Below, piece by piece: positions 51,741-60,334 of a DNA stretch of 64,000 nucleotides. The stretch is from RFPI01 sp964470195 (lineage in GTDB: Bacteria > Pseudomonadota > Gammaproteobacteria > Burkholderiales > Methylophilaceae): assembly GCA_964470195.1 (NCBI GenBank), contig CAYYBG010000002.1:1-64000 (forward strand). The letters are read 5' to 3'. The number at the start of each line of letters is the position of its first letter. The stretch's first letter is position 1. The position numbers and the translations under genes are program-made. The notes below the pieces were generated by a model. It had not been told where the DNA came from, made no database searches, and saw only the letters and a program-made list of their open reading frames with translations.

Positions 51741-52997
51741 CTAAATTGATTGCGATGCAGTAGATGGCTTGTCATGCCACGGAGCCACTTTAATCAGTAA
51801 CAACATTCCCGGAATAGCCAGTAAAAAACACAGGATAAAGAACATCCGCCAACCTAAAATATCCACCATGTAGCCTGTTGCGGCATTTGCAATCGTTCTG
51901 GGCACTGCCGCTAAACTGGTGAACAAAGCAAACTGAGTTGCGGTATAAAGCGGGTTGGTTTCACGTGCAATATAAGCGACAAAAGCTGCAGTGCCGAGGC
52001 CTACTCCCAATGCCTCAATAGCAATCACGGCTCCCAAGTAAGCCAAGCTGTGTCCAGCATCTACTAACCAAGCAAAGCCCAAAATAGCAACCATCTGAAG
52101 TATGCCAAAAATCCATAAGGCACGATTAATGCCAATTTTCAGCATCCATACTCCTCCCAACATTCCACCTATCACACTAGGCCAAAGACCAGCATTTTTA
52201 GCAATCAAGCCGATTTCTGTTTTGCTATACCCCATATCCAAATAGAAAGGGGTTGCCAATGCCGTCGCCATGCTATCGCCTAATTTATATAAGAAAATAA
52301 ACAACAATACCAACAGCGCAGCATGTATTCCTCGACGCTGCATAAACTCAACAAATGGAGCAACCACTGCCTCGCGCAAAGTTTTAGGTCTATCCTGTAC
52401 TATGTTGGGTTCAGTCACCATGAATGTCATGAGCATACCTGGCAGCATAAATAATGCCGTGATAAAAAATACATAAGACCAATCCAAATGATCAGCCAGA
52501 ATAAGCGATAGCGAGCCAGGAATGAGACCCGCAAGTTTATAAGCGTTGACATGCACCGCATTGCCCAAGCCCAACTCATCCTCTAACAGTAATTCACGCC
52601 TGAAGGCATCTAATACAATATCTTGGCTGGCGCTAAAAAAGGCCACCAAACTGCAAAAATAAGCGATAGTCCAAATATCTAACTGGGGGTGAAATCGACC
52701 AAACATCGGTAAGGTAATCAACAATCCTAGTTGGGTGAGTAATAGCCATCCACGCCTTCGACCCAGCGGCAAAGTGTAACGGTCGAATATCGGCGCCCAA
52801 ATAAATTTCCATGTAAAAGGCAATTGGATTAGCGCAAAAAGGCCTATCGCCTTAAGGTCGACACCCTCGCTGCGCAACCAAGCAGGCAACAAACTAATTA
52901 AGATATAAAGAGGCAGGCCAGAGCTAAAGCCGGTAAAAAAACAGATAAGCATTTTACGGCTAAATAATTGCGCGCTCAGTGATCGTTTATTTTTCAT
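51741..52997 (-). CDS. AmpG-family MFS transporter (muropeptide permease-like)
   Basis: A 418-residue major facilitator protein with about twelve hydrophobic segments and the AmpG start MLICFFTGFSSGLPLYILISLLPAWLRSEG, then APIFDRYTLPLGRRRGWLLL and FFSASQDIVLDAFRRELL. AmpG imports anhydromuropeptides for cell-wall recycling. No recycling genes adjoin it, so the substrate is inferred. Confidence 0.9.
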   Translation of the reverse strand: MKNKRSLSAQLFSRKMLICFFTGFSSGLPLYILISLLPAWLRSEGVDLKAIGLFALIQLPFTWKFIWAPIFDRYTLPLGRRRGWLLLTQLGLLITLPMFGRFHPQLDIWTIAYFCSLVAFFSASQDIVLDAFRRELLLEDELGLGNAVHVNAYKLAGLIPGSLSLILADHLDWSYVFFITALFMLPGMLMTFMVTEPNIVQDRPKTLREAVVAPFVEFMQRRGIHAALLVLLFIFLYKLGDSMATALATPFYLDMGYSKTEIGLIAKNAGLWPSVIGGMLGGVWMLKIGINRALWIFGILQMVAILGFAWLVDAGHSLAYLGAVIAIEALGVGLGTAAFVAYIARETNPLYTATQFALFTSLAAVPRTIANAATGYMVDILGWRMFFILCFLLAIPGMLLLIKVAPWHDKPSTASQSI

Positions 52998-53066
52998 AAC
53001 GATAAAGAGTAACCGAAAATCCTCGCTTCATGCCAAAATATCGCTTCTTTGTTATAGAAAAATCTC

Positions 53067-53726
53067 ATGATTGAATTATCGCTTTGGAGTGCTTTTTTAG
53101 TCGCCATGTTTGGCGGAGGGCATTGCATAGGAATGTGTGGCGGTCTGATGATGGCGGTAGGGATGCAAATTCCACAACCTAAATGGCTATATCTACTGAC
53201 TTACAACTTGGGCCGTATCACTAGCTACATTATCGCGGGTGCGCTAGTGGGTTGGCTCGGTCAAGCCAGCTCAGTATTGGTAGTGATTTTACCCATCCAA
53301 CAAATTTTATTTTTAATCAGCAGCATCATGTTAATCATGCTCGGCCTTTATATTGCCAATTTATGGCATGGTCTGTTGTTGATAGAAAAATTTGGTGGTC
53401 GCTTGTGGCGAAGTTTAGAACCGTTAGCTAAAAAGATATTACCCATACAAAATCTGTCTCAAGCTTTTCTTGCAGGGATGCTATGGGGTTGGCTACCGTG
53501 CGGATTGGTATACAGCGTATTGATTGCTGCTTTGGCGAGTGGGAGCGCACATCATGGTGCCGCCATGATGTTGATGTTTGGGCTAGGGACTTTGCCTATG
53601 CTAATTAGCTTAGGCCTAGCGAGTGCAAAACTGAAGCCTTTATTACAAAATGAGCGAGTAAAACTGGTGTGTGGCAGTATGGTCACCATGTTTGGCGTAA
53701 TGGGCTTGTATAGACTTTTTAGTTAG
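53067..53726 (+). CDS. Sulfite exporter TauE/SafE family protein
   Basis: A 219-residue protein with about six membrane spans. The N-terminal MFGGGHCIGMCGGLMMAVGMQ and the internal LWGWLPCGLVYSVLIAALASGS are typical of the COG2836 branch. These proteins are often near cytochrome oxidase or metal genes and may transport a metal or sulfur compound; the substrate is unknown. It overlaps the convergent metW by four bases. Confidence 0.88.
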   Translation: MIELSLWSAFLVAMFGGGHCIGMCGGLMMAVGMQIPQPKWLYLLTYNLGRITSYIIAGALVGWLGQASSVLVVILPIQQILFLISSIMLIMLGLYIANLWHGLLLIEKFGGRLWRSLEPLAKKILPIQNLSQAFLAGMLWGWLPCGLVYSVLIAALASGSAHHGAAMMLMFGLGTLPMLISLGLASAKLKPLLQNERVKLVCGSMVTMFGVMGLYRLFS

Positions 53727-54358
53727 TTTTCCCAACACAAACGGTACATCGCTAAGCTACCTCTGAGATTGGGTAAAAGATGTATTTCACGCTTAGCATT
53801 CATTACTAATCTTTGCATGATTCGAATGCCATGGTGAGCACAAAATTCATCAAAGTCTTTGATGGTACATAGATGCACGTTGGGCGTGTCATACCAATGG
53901 TAAGGTAATGATTTCGATACTGGCATTTGCCCAGCAATCAGTTGAATTCGATGGCGCCAATAGCCGAAGTTAGGAAACGTCACGATCACTTCACGACCTA
54001 CCCGCAACATTTCAAGCACAATCGCCTCGGTATGCAATACCGCCTGTAAAGTCTGTGACAAAATCACCACATCAAAAGACTGTGCCTCAAAACCCGACAG
54101 GCCATCCTCTAGATTGTTTTGTATAACATCCACGCCATTTTCGAGTGCTCTAAGCCAACTACTATCATCTTTTTCGACGCCATAGCCACGAATCTGATGG
54201 CTAAGCTTGAGTTGGGTGAGTAAAGTGCCATCACCACAACCCAAGTCCAATACTTTGGCGCCAGGCTGAATCCAATTGGCTATCAGATCAAAATCAGCAC
54301 GACTTTGTGATTGCAAGGTAAGCATTTGTTGAGAATTCATCATTTGGTCACCTATCAA
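53723..54358 (-). CDS. metW: Methionine biosynthesis protein MetW
   Basis: A 211-residue SAM-methyltransferase-fold protein: motif I KVLDLGCGDGTLLTQL, then the MetW-specific VEKDDSSWLRALENGVDVIQNNLEDGL and FPNFGYWRHRIQL. It overlaps metX by four bases. MetX-MetW pairs make O-acyl-homoserine; in several proteobacteria MetW is needed for MetX activity, in some cases giving O-succinylhomoserine. Confidence 0.95.
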   Translation of the reverse strand: MIGDQMMNSQQMLTLQSQSRADFDLIANWIQPGAKVLDLGCGDGTLLTQLKLSHQIRGYGVEKDDSSWLRALENGVDVIQNNLEDGLSGFEAQSFDVVILSQTLQAVLHTEAIVLEMLRVGREVIVTFPNFGYWRHRIQLIAGQMPVSKSLPYHWYDTPNVHLCTIKDFDEFCAHHGIRIMQRLVMNAKREIHLLPNLRGSLAMYRLCWEN

Positions 54359-55500
54359 ACCTGCACTTTATTCAGATAGCTACGCACAATATTGTGGTAA
54401 TGCGGATCTGGCATCAGAAAAGCATCATGTCCATGTGCTGCAGTCACCTCCGCATAACTCACTGATAGTTCATTATCCAGCAAAGCTTTGACAATCTCCT
54501 TAGATCTTGCCGGGGAAAAACGCCAATCACTAGTAAACGAAACAACCAAAAAGTCTGCCGTCACATTTGCAAGCGCTGCAGATAAATCTCCACCTGCTTG
54601 ACTAGCAGGGTCAAAATAATCCAACGCACGCGTCATGCGCAAATAGGTGTTTGCATCAAATTCTCCGGCAAATTTATCGCCTTGATAACGTAAATAGGAC
54701 TCCATTTCAAACTCAACGTCAAAACTATATTGATATTCTGGAGTGCGAAGTTTTCGGCCAAATTTCGTCCCCATGGCATCATCACTTAAATAGGTAATAT
54801 GTCCCAACATACGTGCAATACGCAAACCTCGGCGAGGCAATACACCATGATGGTAATATTCGCCTTGGTGAAATTCCGGATCAGTAATAATTGCTTGGCG
54901 CGCTACTTCATTAAAGGCAATATTTTGTGCGGTCAGATTAGGCGCAGAGGCTATCACTAAAGCATTTCTTACTCGCTGTGGATGGGCAATCGTCCATTGC
55001 AATGCTTGCATCCCTCCCAAACTCCCTCCAACCACAGCAGCCAGTGAGGGAATCCCCAGATAGTCCAGTAAGTAGGCTTGCGAATTAACCCAATCCTCTA
55101 CCGTCACAATAGGGAAACTAGCACCCCAAGGACGATCTGTATTAGGATTGGTAGAAAGTGGACCACTACTGCCGTGACAGCCACCAAGATTGTTCAAGCC
55201 AATCACAAAGAATTTATTGGTATCCAGCGGCTTACCAGGACCTATCATATTGTCCCACCAGCCAGGATGTTTATCTTCAGCGCTGTATTTTCCTGCCACA
55301 TGATGGTTTCCAGAAAGCGCGTGACAAATCAAAACCGCATTAGACTTATCGGCATTCAATTTGCCATAGGTTTCATAAATCAAATGAAATTGAGGGAGAA
55401 TCTCACCGCTGGACAAAGTAAGCGGCCGAGTAAAATGCGCTGTTTGAGAGGCAACAATGCCTACCGAAGCGATATCATATTTTGCTAGGTTTTCTTGCAT
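54355..55500 (-). CDS. metX: Homoserine O-acyltransferase MetX
   Basis: An alpha/beta-hydrolase of about 381 residues catalysing the first committed step of methionine synthesis. Seen: LICHALSGNHHVAGK, GGCHGSSGPLSTNP, the nucleophile elbow GGSLGGMQALQW, and the C-terminal His of HGHDAFL. ATG 55500 is chosen as the family start (MQENLAKYDIAS); the open frame continues to 55611 over the prmC start. Whether acetyl- or succinyl-CoA is used cannot be decided by eye. Confidence 0.94.
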   Translation of the reverse strand: MQENLAKYDIASVGIVASQTAHFTRPLTLSSGEILPQFHLIYETYGKLNADKSNAVLICHALSGNHHVAGKYSAEDKHPGWWDNMIGPGKPLDTNKFFVIGLNNLGGCHGSSGPLSTNPNTDRPWGASFPIVTVEDWVNSQAYLLDYLGIPSLAAVVGGSLGGMQALQWTIAHPQRVRNALVIASAPNLTAQNIAFNEVARQAIITDPEFHQGEYYHHGVLPRRGLRIARMLGHITYLSDDAMGTKFGRKLRTPEYQYSFDVEFEMESYLRYQGDKFAGEFDANTYLRMTRALDYFDPASQAGGDLSAALANVTADFLVVSFTSDWRFSPARSKEIVKALLDNELSVSYAEVTAAHGHDAFLMPDPHYHNIVRSYLNKVQV

Positions 55501-55578
55501 GCCGGCATTATACATGCTAAAAGCTGGTTCCGACCCCAATCTAGCAGTGCGCTTAAGCCAACAACCAATGATCAATGC

Positions 55579-56442
55579 ATGATGGACACTCAAAAAATAA
55601 GTATTAAGCAATCATTACAACAAGCAACAAAAATGATTGCCCAGCAATTGCGTTTGCCACACACAGAGGCCAGCATCGAAGCACGTGTACTGATATTACA
55701 TGTTTTGCAAAAATCGCATGCATGGCTGATTTGTCACGACCATCAAATTCTCAGCACAATACAAGCCAATCATTTGCACAATTTATTAGCTCGTAGGCTC
55801 GAGGGGGAGCCTATTGCTTATATTGTCGGATATCGCGAGTTTTTTGGAATGCTTTTGAAAGTGAGTCCAGCGACTTTAATCCCTCGTCCAGACACTGAAA
55901 TATTGGTAGAGACAGCGCTTGCTTTAATACCGGCTAACCAGACATATCAAGTGGTTGATTTAGGCACTGGCTCAGGTGCGATTGGGCTGGCGATAGCGCA
56001 ACAACGGCCAAATTGCCAAGTATGGGCGACTGATTTTTCCCAACAGGCATTACAGATAGCCGAACAAAATGCCCAATCTCTACAACAATCTAATATTCAT
56101 TTTAAGCAAGGGAGTTGGCTAGAGCCACTGCAGTCAATGCGTTTTCACTTGATTGTCAGCAACCCGCCCTATATCGCGCAACACGATGCTCATTTGGGAC
56201 AGGGAGATTTGCGCTTCGAACCGCTATCCGCCCTTGCATCTGGCAATGACGGGTTGCAGGATATTCGAGTAATTATTCAACAGAGCAAGCAATACTTATT
56301 TGACAATGGCTTTTTATTGCTAGAGCACGGATTTGACCAAGCACAAGCAATTGCAGAATTTGCATACCAAAATCATGCAAAAAATGTGCTTCATATCAAA
56401 GATTTGGCTGGTTTAGATCGAGTTAGCCAAATTCAATTTTAA
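55579..56442 (+). CDS. prmC: Peptide chain release factor N5-glutamine methyltransferase
   Basis: A 287-residue methyltransferase that modifies the GGQ glutamine of RF1 and RF2. Motifs: RRLEGEPIAYIVGYREFFG, SAM motif VVDLGTGSGAIGLAIA, and the catalytic NPPY in IVSNPPYIAQHD. ATG 55579 (or 55582) gives the family length; the frame is open to 55495, into the 5' end of metX. prmC and metX are divergent with only 78 bases between starts, so their promoters must share that space. Confidence 0.93.
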   Translation: MMDTQKISIKQSLQQATKMIAQQLRLPHTEASIEARVLILHVLQKSHAWLICHDHQILSTIQANHLHNLLARRLEGEPIAYIVGYREFFGMLLKVSPATLIPRPDTEILVETALALIPANQTYQVVDLGTGSGAIGLAIAQQRPNCQVWATDFSQQALQIAEQNAQSLQQSNIHFKQGSWLEPLQSMRFHLIVSNPPYIAQHDAHLGQGDLRFEPLSALASGNDGLQDIRVIIQQSKQYLFDNGFLLLEHGFDQAQAIAEFAYQNHAKNVLHIKDLAGLDRVSQIQF

Positions 56443-56455
56443 AACAATTTAAAAA

Positions 56456-56710
56456 CTATTTTCGACACCTAAACGTCAGCTCGCGTGAGGTACCTGTGCT
56501 GTTCTCATCTTTAGCAATCACTTCATAGCCCTTAGGGCAACTATTCATGGCCTTGCTATTACAACTTCCCCAAGTCTCAACTGCACCTCCGCAACCAACA
56601 AAATAATCGCCATTGGAACGAGTTTTGACAGGTTGCTGTTGTCCATTCAACAGTTGTTGGCAAGCAGCGAGGAAAAAAAGACTAAGCAATAAGGTAGATA
56701 AAGTTTTCAT
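56456..56710 (-). CDS. Small putative lipoprotein
   Basis: An 84-residue protein: signal peptide with lipobox FLAACQ (Cys near 17), then a Cys-rich domain with GCGGAVETWGSC, NSCPKGYEV and a C-terminal RELTFRCRK. The CPxGYxV...RxLxFRC pattern recurs in small proteobacterial lipoproteins of unknown role. It follows the porin on the same strand, beyond a terminator. Confidence 0.75.
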   Translation of the reverse strand: MKTLSTLLLSLFFLAACQQLLNGQQQPVKTRSNGDYFVGCGGAVETWGSCNSKAMNSCPKGYEVIAKDENSTGTSRELTFRCRK

Positions 56711-56723
56711 AGTGTGTCCATAG

Positions 56724-56753
56724 ATAAAAAAACGGCATCCGAAGATGCCGTTT
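56724..56753 (-). terminator. Intrinsic terminator after the porin
   Basis: On the minus strand AAACGGCATC-TTCG-GATGCCGTTT is followed by a T run, 27 bases after the porin stop. Confidence 0.9.
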
Positions 56754-56779
56754 AATTATATCAAACTAAGCGTTGAATC

Positions 56780-57991
56780 TTAGAAGAACAAGATAGCGCC
56801 AAGAGAGATGTTTTTTGACTTAGCATCAGCTTCGTTAATATAGTTTTGAGCTTCAGACTTAACATCGTTGTACTCAGCAACCAAGTTCAAAGACTTAGTC
56901 AATGGGTGGTATGCACCAACAGTCCAACGACGATTTGTTTCAACTAGGTTAGTACTAGCCGCAGTATCTGCACTTGTATTGTCTAAGCGAGATACACCAT
57001 AGGACACACCCAACTTAGTGCCTGTTGGAATAACATAGGTACCCTGAATGTAACCACCATTTGAATCACGTGTTCTGCCAGCAGCATCTGCACCTAAGTT
57101 ACCAAACAATGTAGTACCAGCACCCTTACCAGTGTAGTAGTAAGCTGTCAAACCAGCATTGCCAAAATTGACATTGGTACCAATATCATAGGCACGTGCT
57201 GTGTAGCTTACGCTAGGAACAGCAGGATTTGCTACTGGATCTTCCCCTGCGGCTACTGCTGCGGTAGTAACATCATAGGATGCAAAAGATGCCCAAACTT
57301 TACCAGACACATCACCAGTCCAAGAATAAGATGCCTTACCTTCAACACCTAAACGATCTTGATTAACGGGGGCAAAGCCCTGATTTGGGTTGGTCAAAGC
57401 AACAGTGGCTTGCAAGCCATTCCAGTTTGGAGTGGTATAGGCAATTTGCCCTTTCCAAGCTGCATAAATATAACCGGTACCAATACCACCTAAAGTTGTA
57501 TTCACTGCAGCGCCACTTAAACCAGAACCACCACCAACACCCAACAATGTCATATCGGACAAGATAGCGTCAGATGCAAAAACACCTAAGTCTTTACCTA
57601 ATTTGATAGAACCCCAAGAAGCGTCACCAAATGAAACATAGGTTTGACGATTTAAGAATTGAGATGTTTGTGATGGCGCTAAAGCACCGTCGCCAGTTGG
57701 TCCGTTATCGGAAACACCAGGTTGGAAGCTGATTGTCCAGCTAATATCCAAATCATTCTGGCGACTCTTGCCTGTAAAACCAATCCAAGCTGGCAAAAGA
57801 CCAGTGTTAACACCATTGGCAACTCGGTCGCCATTAGCATCGCGACCAGAGGCAATAGAACCTGTTGCACCAACACCACCGCTTGAGCGGGTATTTTGGT
57901 AAAAAGCGTTCACATTACCATTAATATCAATCGTCCAATCACCAGCTGGAATCATAATTCCAGCATTAGCAGTGGAAGACAAAGCTAACAC
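56780..57991 (-). CDS. Gram-negative porin, 5' end damaged
   Basis: A general-diffusion porin of about 400 residues: mature start GDWTIDINGNVNAFYQN, a Gly/Thr/Asn-rich 16-strand-like pattern, and a final aromatic strand ISLGAILFF ending in Phe as outer-membrane barrels require. The listed GTG start leaves only VLALSSTANA before cleavage, too short for export. Upstream codons in this frame read DAGAVLALSSTANA but hit a TAA; ATG 58021-58023 is in another frame and meets TAG after five codons. A one-base (or four-base) deletion near 57998-58002 plus a stop mutation would explain this. No SD is visible. The gene may be silent. Confidence 0.8.
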   Translation of the reverse strand: MLALSSTANAGIMIPAGDWTIDINGNVNAFYQNTRSSGGVGATGSIASGRDANGDRVANGVNTGLLPAWIGFTGKSRQNDLDISWTISFQPGVSDNGPTGDGALAPSQTSQFLNRQTYVSFGDASWGSIKLGKDLGVFASDAILSDMTLLGVGGGSGLSGAAVNTTLGGIGTGYIYAAWKGQIAYTTPNWNGLQATVALTNPNQGFAPVNQDRLGVEGKASYSWTGDVSGKVWASFASYDVTTAAVAAGEDPVANPAVPSVSYTARAYDIGTNVNFGNAGLTAYYYTGKGAGTTLFGNLGADAAGRTRDSNGGYIQGTYVIPTGTKLGVSYGVSRLDNTSADTAASTNLVETNRRWTVGAYHPLTKSLNLVAEYNDVKSEAQNYINEADAKSKNISLGAILFF

Positions 57992-58018
57992 AGCACCAGC
58001 ATCTTCTAATATTTATTT

Positions 58019-58028
58019 AACATATTGA
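58019..58028. repeat. Direct repeat copy 1 (possible attachment core)
   Basis: AACATATTGA occurs here, over the porin's original start, and again at 59374-59383 upstream of the integrase. The two copies bracket the integrase gene. Confidence 0.3.
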
Positions 58029-58049
58029 TTTAATTATTTTTTATAAAAA

Positions 58050-59309
58050 TCAGAATAGTAGTCGATTATCTGGCATTTCATGGCTATTAAAGGGTGCCAT
58101 TTTTTCTAAATAATTACCCCACCATTGCATCATTTCTATTCGCTCTTTCATGTATTGCGCTCGGTTATAAGCACGACGAACCTGATTTGACTCAGCATGT
58201 GCTAACTGTCGCTCTATCACATCAGCACGAAATTCATGTTCGTTTAGGATTGTGCTAGCGATGGCCCGAAAACCATGTACTGTCATGCGATGTTTATAGC
58301 CCAGATAATAAAGAGCAATAATTAGTGCATGATCGACCAAGGGCTTATCCTGTTGGTTTCGATAAAACACATAATGCTCACTTGGATAGATTTTTTTGAT
58401 ATATCGCAACAAGCCCAGCGCTTGCTTGGATAATGGCACGATATGCTCGACCCTCATTTTCATGCGCTCTGCAGGGATCTTCCACAGGGACTTGTTTAAA
58501 TCAAACTCGCTCCAACGGGCTAATAGCAACTCATTAGTTCTCACAAAAGTGAGTGCTACGAGTTGTAAAGCATATTTCACCAAGATATCGTCTTGTTTAT
58601 CGTACTTGGCGATATCTTGCATCAGCCGTGGCAACTCTTGAGGAGTAACCGACTTAAAGTGCTTCACCGTATGATCATGCAGTACCGACCCTAATCCAGC
58701 TGTGATATCAGTTTTACAATGCCCCAACACCATTGCAAATTGCCATATTTGTCGACAATCACTTAACACCCGCTTAGCAAGATTAAATGAACCACGCTGC
58801 TCAATTTGTTGTAATAAGCTAAGCAAGTCGGTTTTACTGATTCTTTGAATATTTTTATCGCCGGAATGTCGCAATATATTGTTGGCTAGCCTTCGTTCAA
58901 CCTCTGCTTTATGGGCTTTCGTCCACTTGATTTCTTTGCGTGCTAACCATTGCAATGCAATCGTTTTGAGTCGAAGATCAATTTTTTGTTTGGTGGCTGG
59001 TTGCTTGCTGTAATCCTCCATATACTTTGCTAAATGGCTGGGATGTTGGTATTTGCTGAGTAATAGCGTTTCATAAAACACCCGCGCACGACGAAAAGCC
59101 TCTTGCTTGTCTTGGGTTTTACAGCTTTTGCGATAAGTACGCCCATTTTCATAATAAGTCGCCCACCAATAAGGTGAAGCATTATGCATATATACCTTTA
59201 GTTTCCTTGGAAAATGGGGCACCGAGGTCATCGTGCCAGGGATTGGAGCGGTTCTATGTCGAGTTTTTATACTATCTAAGTCTACTTCATCAAAATTAAT
59301 CATGGTCAT
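58050..59309 (-). CDS. Tyrosine recombinase / phage-type integrase
   Basis: A P4-like integrase of about 419 residues. An N-terminal arm-binding domain (YWWATYYENGRTYRKSCKTQ), a SAM-like core-binding domain, and a complete catalytic set counted from ATG 59309: Arg257 (TFVRTNELLLARW), His345 and Arg348 (VHGFRAIAST), His371 (QLAHAE) and Tyr381 (RAYNRAQY), with the typical tail MMQWWGNYL. The open frame continues to 59453 through AT-rich sequence without family character. No excisionase, relaxase or cargo gene adjoins it, so it is a lone integrase or an element remnant inserted upstream of the porin. Confidence 0.92.
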   Translation of the reverse strand: MTMINFDEVDLDSIKTRHRTAPIPGTMTSVPHFPRKLKVYMHNASPYWWATYYENGRTYRKSCKTQDKQEAFRRARVFYETLLLSKYQHPSHLAKYMEDYSKQPATKQKIDLRLKTIALQWLARKEIKWTKAHKAEVERRLANNILRHSGDKNIQRISKTDLLSLLQQIEQRGSFNLAKRVLSDCRQIWQFAMVLGHCKTDITAGLGSVLHDHTVKHFKSVTPQELPRLMQDIAKYDKQDDILVKYALQLVALTFVRTNELLLARWSEFDLNKSLWKIPAERMKMRVEHIVPLSKQALGLLRYIKKIYPSEHYVFYRNQQDKPLVDHALIIALYYLGYKHRMTVHGFRAIASTILNEHEFRADVIERQLAHAESNQVRRAYNRAQYMKERIEMMQWWGNYLEKMAPFNSHEMPDNRLLF

Positions 59310-59363
59310 GCTCAAAAGCACTTTCTTGAATGCAGAATATGTTCTATTAAAACAGAAAAAATT

Positions 59364-59398
59364 GTAGTCGAAAAACATATTGACTATTTTTCGACTAC
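59364..59398. repeat. 12-bp inverted repeat upstream of the integrase
   Basis: GTAGTCGAAAAA and TTTTTCGACTAC are perfect complements separated by 11 bases, which contain most of the direct repeat AACATATTGA. The octamer GTAGTCGA also occurs at 58058-58065, inside the integrase 3' end. They may be integrase arm or operator sites. Confidence 0.6.
59374..59383. repeat. Direct repeat copy 2 (possible attachment core)
   Basis: Second copy of AACATATTGA, in the spacer of the inverted repeat upstream of the integrase. Confidence 0.3.
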
Positions 59399-59486
59399 TT
59401 TTTGTTAAATATATTGGACTATTATAGTGAATATAGTGGATTATAAACATCAATATGATGTATTTTTTGTTGTGCTGAGAGATTGA

Positions 59487-60281
59487 TTAAAGTGATGGGT
59501 TTTTAAGGGTTATCTGATTGAAATACTGATAAAGCTGTAGTGCAATTTGCTCGCGCTCGGCATCGGGCAGCAAAGGATTAAGCGCTGGCATAGGCGAATT
59601 TGGTTTGATTGCGGCAGGATTAAGCACCCATTGCACAAATTTGTTTTTCGGGTAGCGCATCCCAATCTGGGCTAGATTGATAGGATACACTTTACCGCCA
59701 TCGCCATTCAGTTGATGACATGTCAGACAATAATCGTTGGCTAATCTGGCGTGCTTGATATCGCCTTGATAGCCCTTAACTGCTATTGCTAGTACTTGAT
59801 AGGGCCAATGATAAGTGCCTAGTTTTTGTAATTCTGCTGAATCTTTGTTGTCCCACACCAAGTAATAAGGTCCAAGCGCAATATCAGCTTGCTTTTGAGC
59901 TAAATTTGGAACGCTGAATATTTTCTTGTCATGTCTATCAAATACTAAGAAAGCATGAAATTGATGAAATTTCTCCGCTGGAATGCGCGAGATATATCCG
60001 TCAGCACAAACAAACTCTATGTAATACTTTTCGCGTTGGGATGGCTCTACATATTGCAATTGTAGGCGATGCAAAACTTTCTCTATCGGGTATCCCAAAT
60101 AGTCGATATAAACCGCTTTTTTTAAAGAGCTTAAGTGAGGCTCTCTGACTTTCACCAGCTGTGGCTGACCCAAAATTGATATGAGTTGCTTTGGAGCAGG
60201 TAAATCTTTTGCAAGCGCATGACTCATCAAATTGGTTTGCACAAATAAGCTCAACAAAAATAATGTGATGTTCTTAATCAT
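59487..60281 (-). CDS. Periplasmic c-type cytochrome with an N-terminal molybdopterin-binding-like domain
   Basis: A 264-residue protein with a signal peptide (LFLLSLFVQTNLMSHALA), a middle domain (about residues 60-165; EFVCADGYISRIPAEKF and ALGPYYLVWDN) that recalls the fold of oxidoreductase molybdopterin-binding domains, and a C-terminal cytochrome c domain with CLTCH (residues 185-189), GGKVYPINL and a probable distal methionine in NSPMPALNP. The molybdopterin cofactor site itself is not evident. The electron partner is unknown. It is separated from the integrase by about 180 bases and lies 53 bases from thiO. Confidence 0.75.
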   Translation of the reverse strand: MIKNITLFLLSLFVQTNLMSHALAKDLPAPKQLISILGQPQLVKVREPHLSSLKKAVYIDYLGYPIEKVLHRLQLQYVEPSQREKYYIEFVCADGYISRIPAEKFHQFHAFLVFDRHDKKIFSVPNLAQKQADIALGPYYLVWDNKDSAELQKLGTYHWPYQVLAIAVKGYQGDIKHARLANDYCLTCHQLNGDGGKVYPINLAQIGMRYPKNKFVQWVLNPAAIKPNSPMPALNPLLPDAEREQIALQLYQYFNQITLKNPSL

Positions 60282-60334
60282 GCTAACTCCTTGTTGGCCA
60301 AGACAGATTGATTAATCCAATCTAACAAAAGATA

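Noticed and set aside
59447..59467. ACATCA-ATA-TGATGT hairpin with T run near the integrase
   Set aside because: The T run is on the plus strand, where no gene ends; on the minus strand it is too weak to call a terminator.
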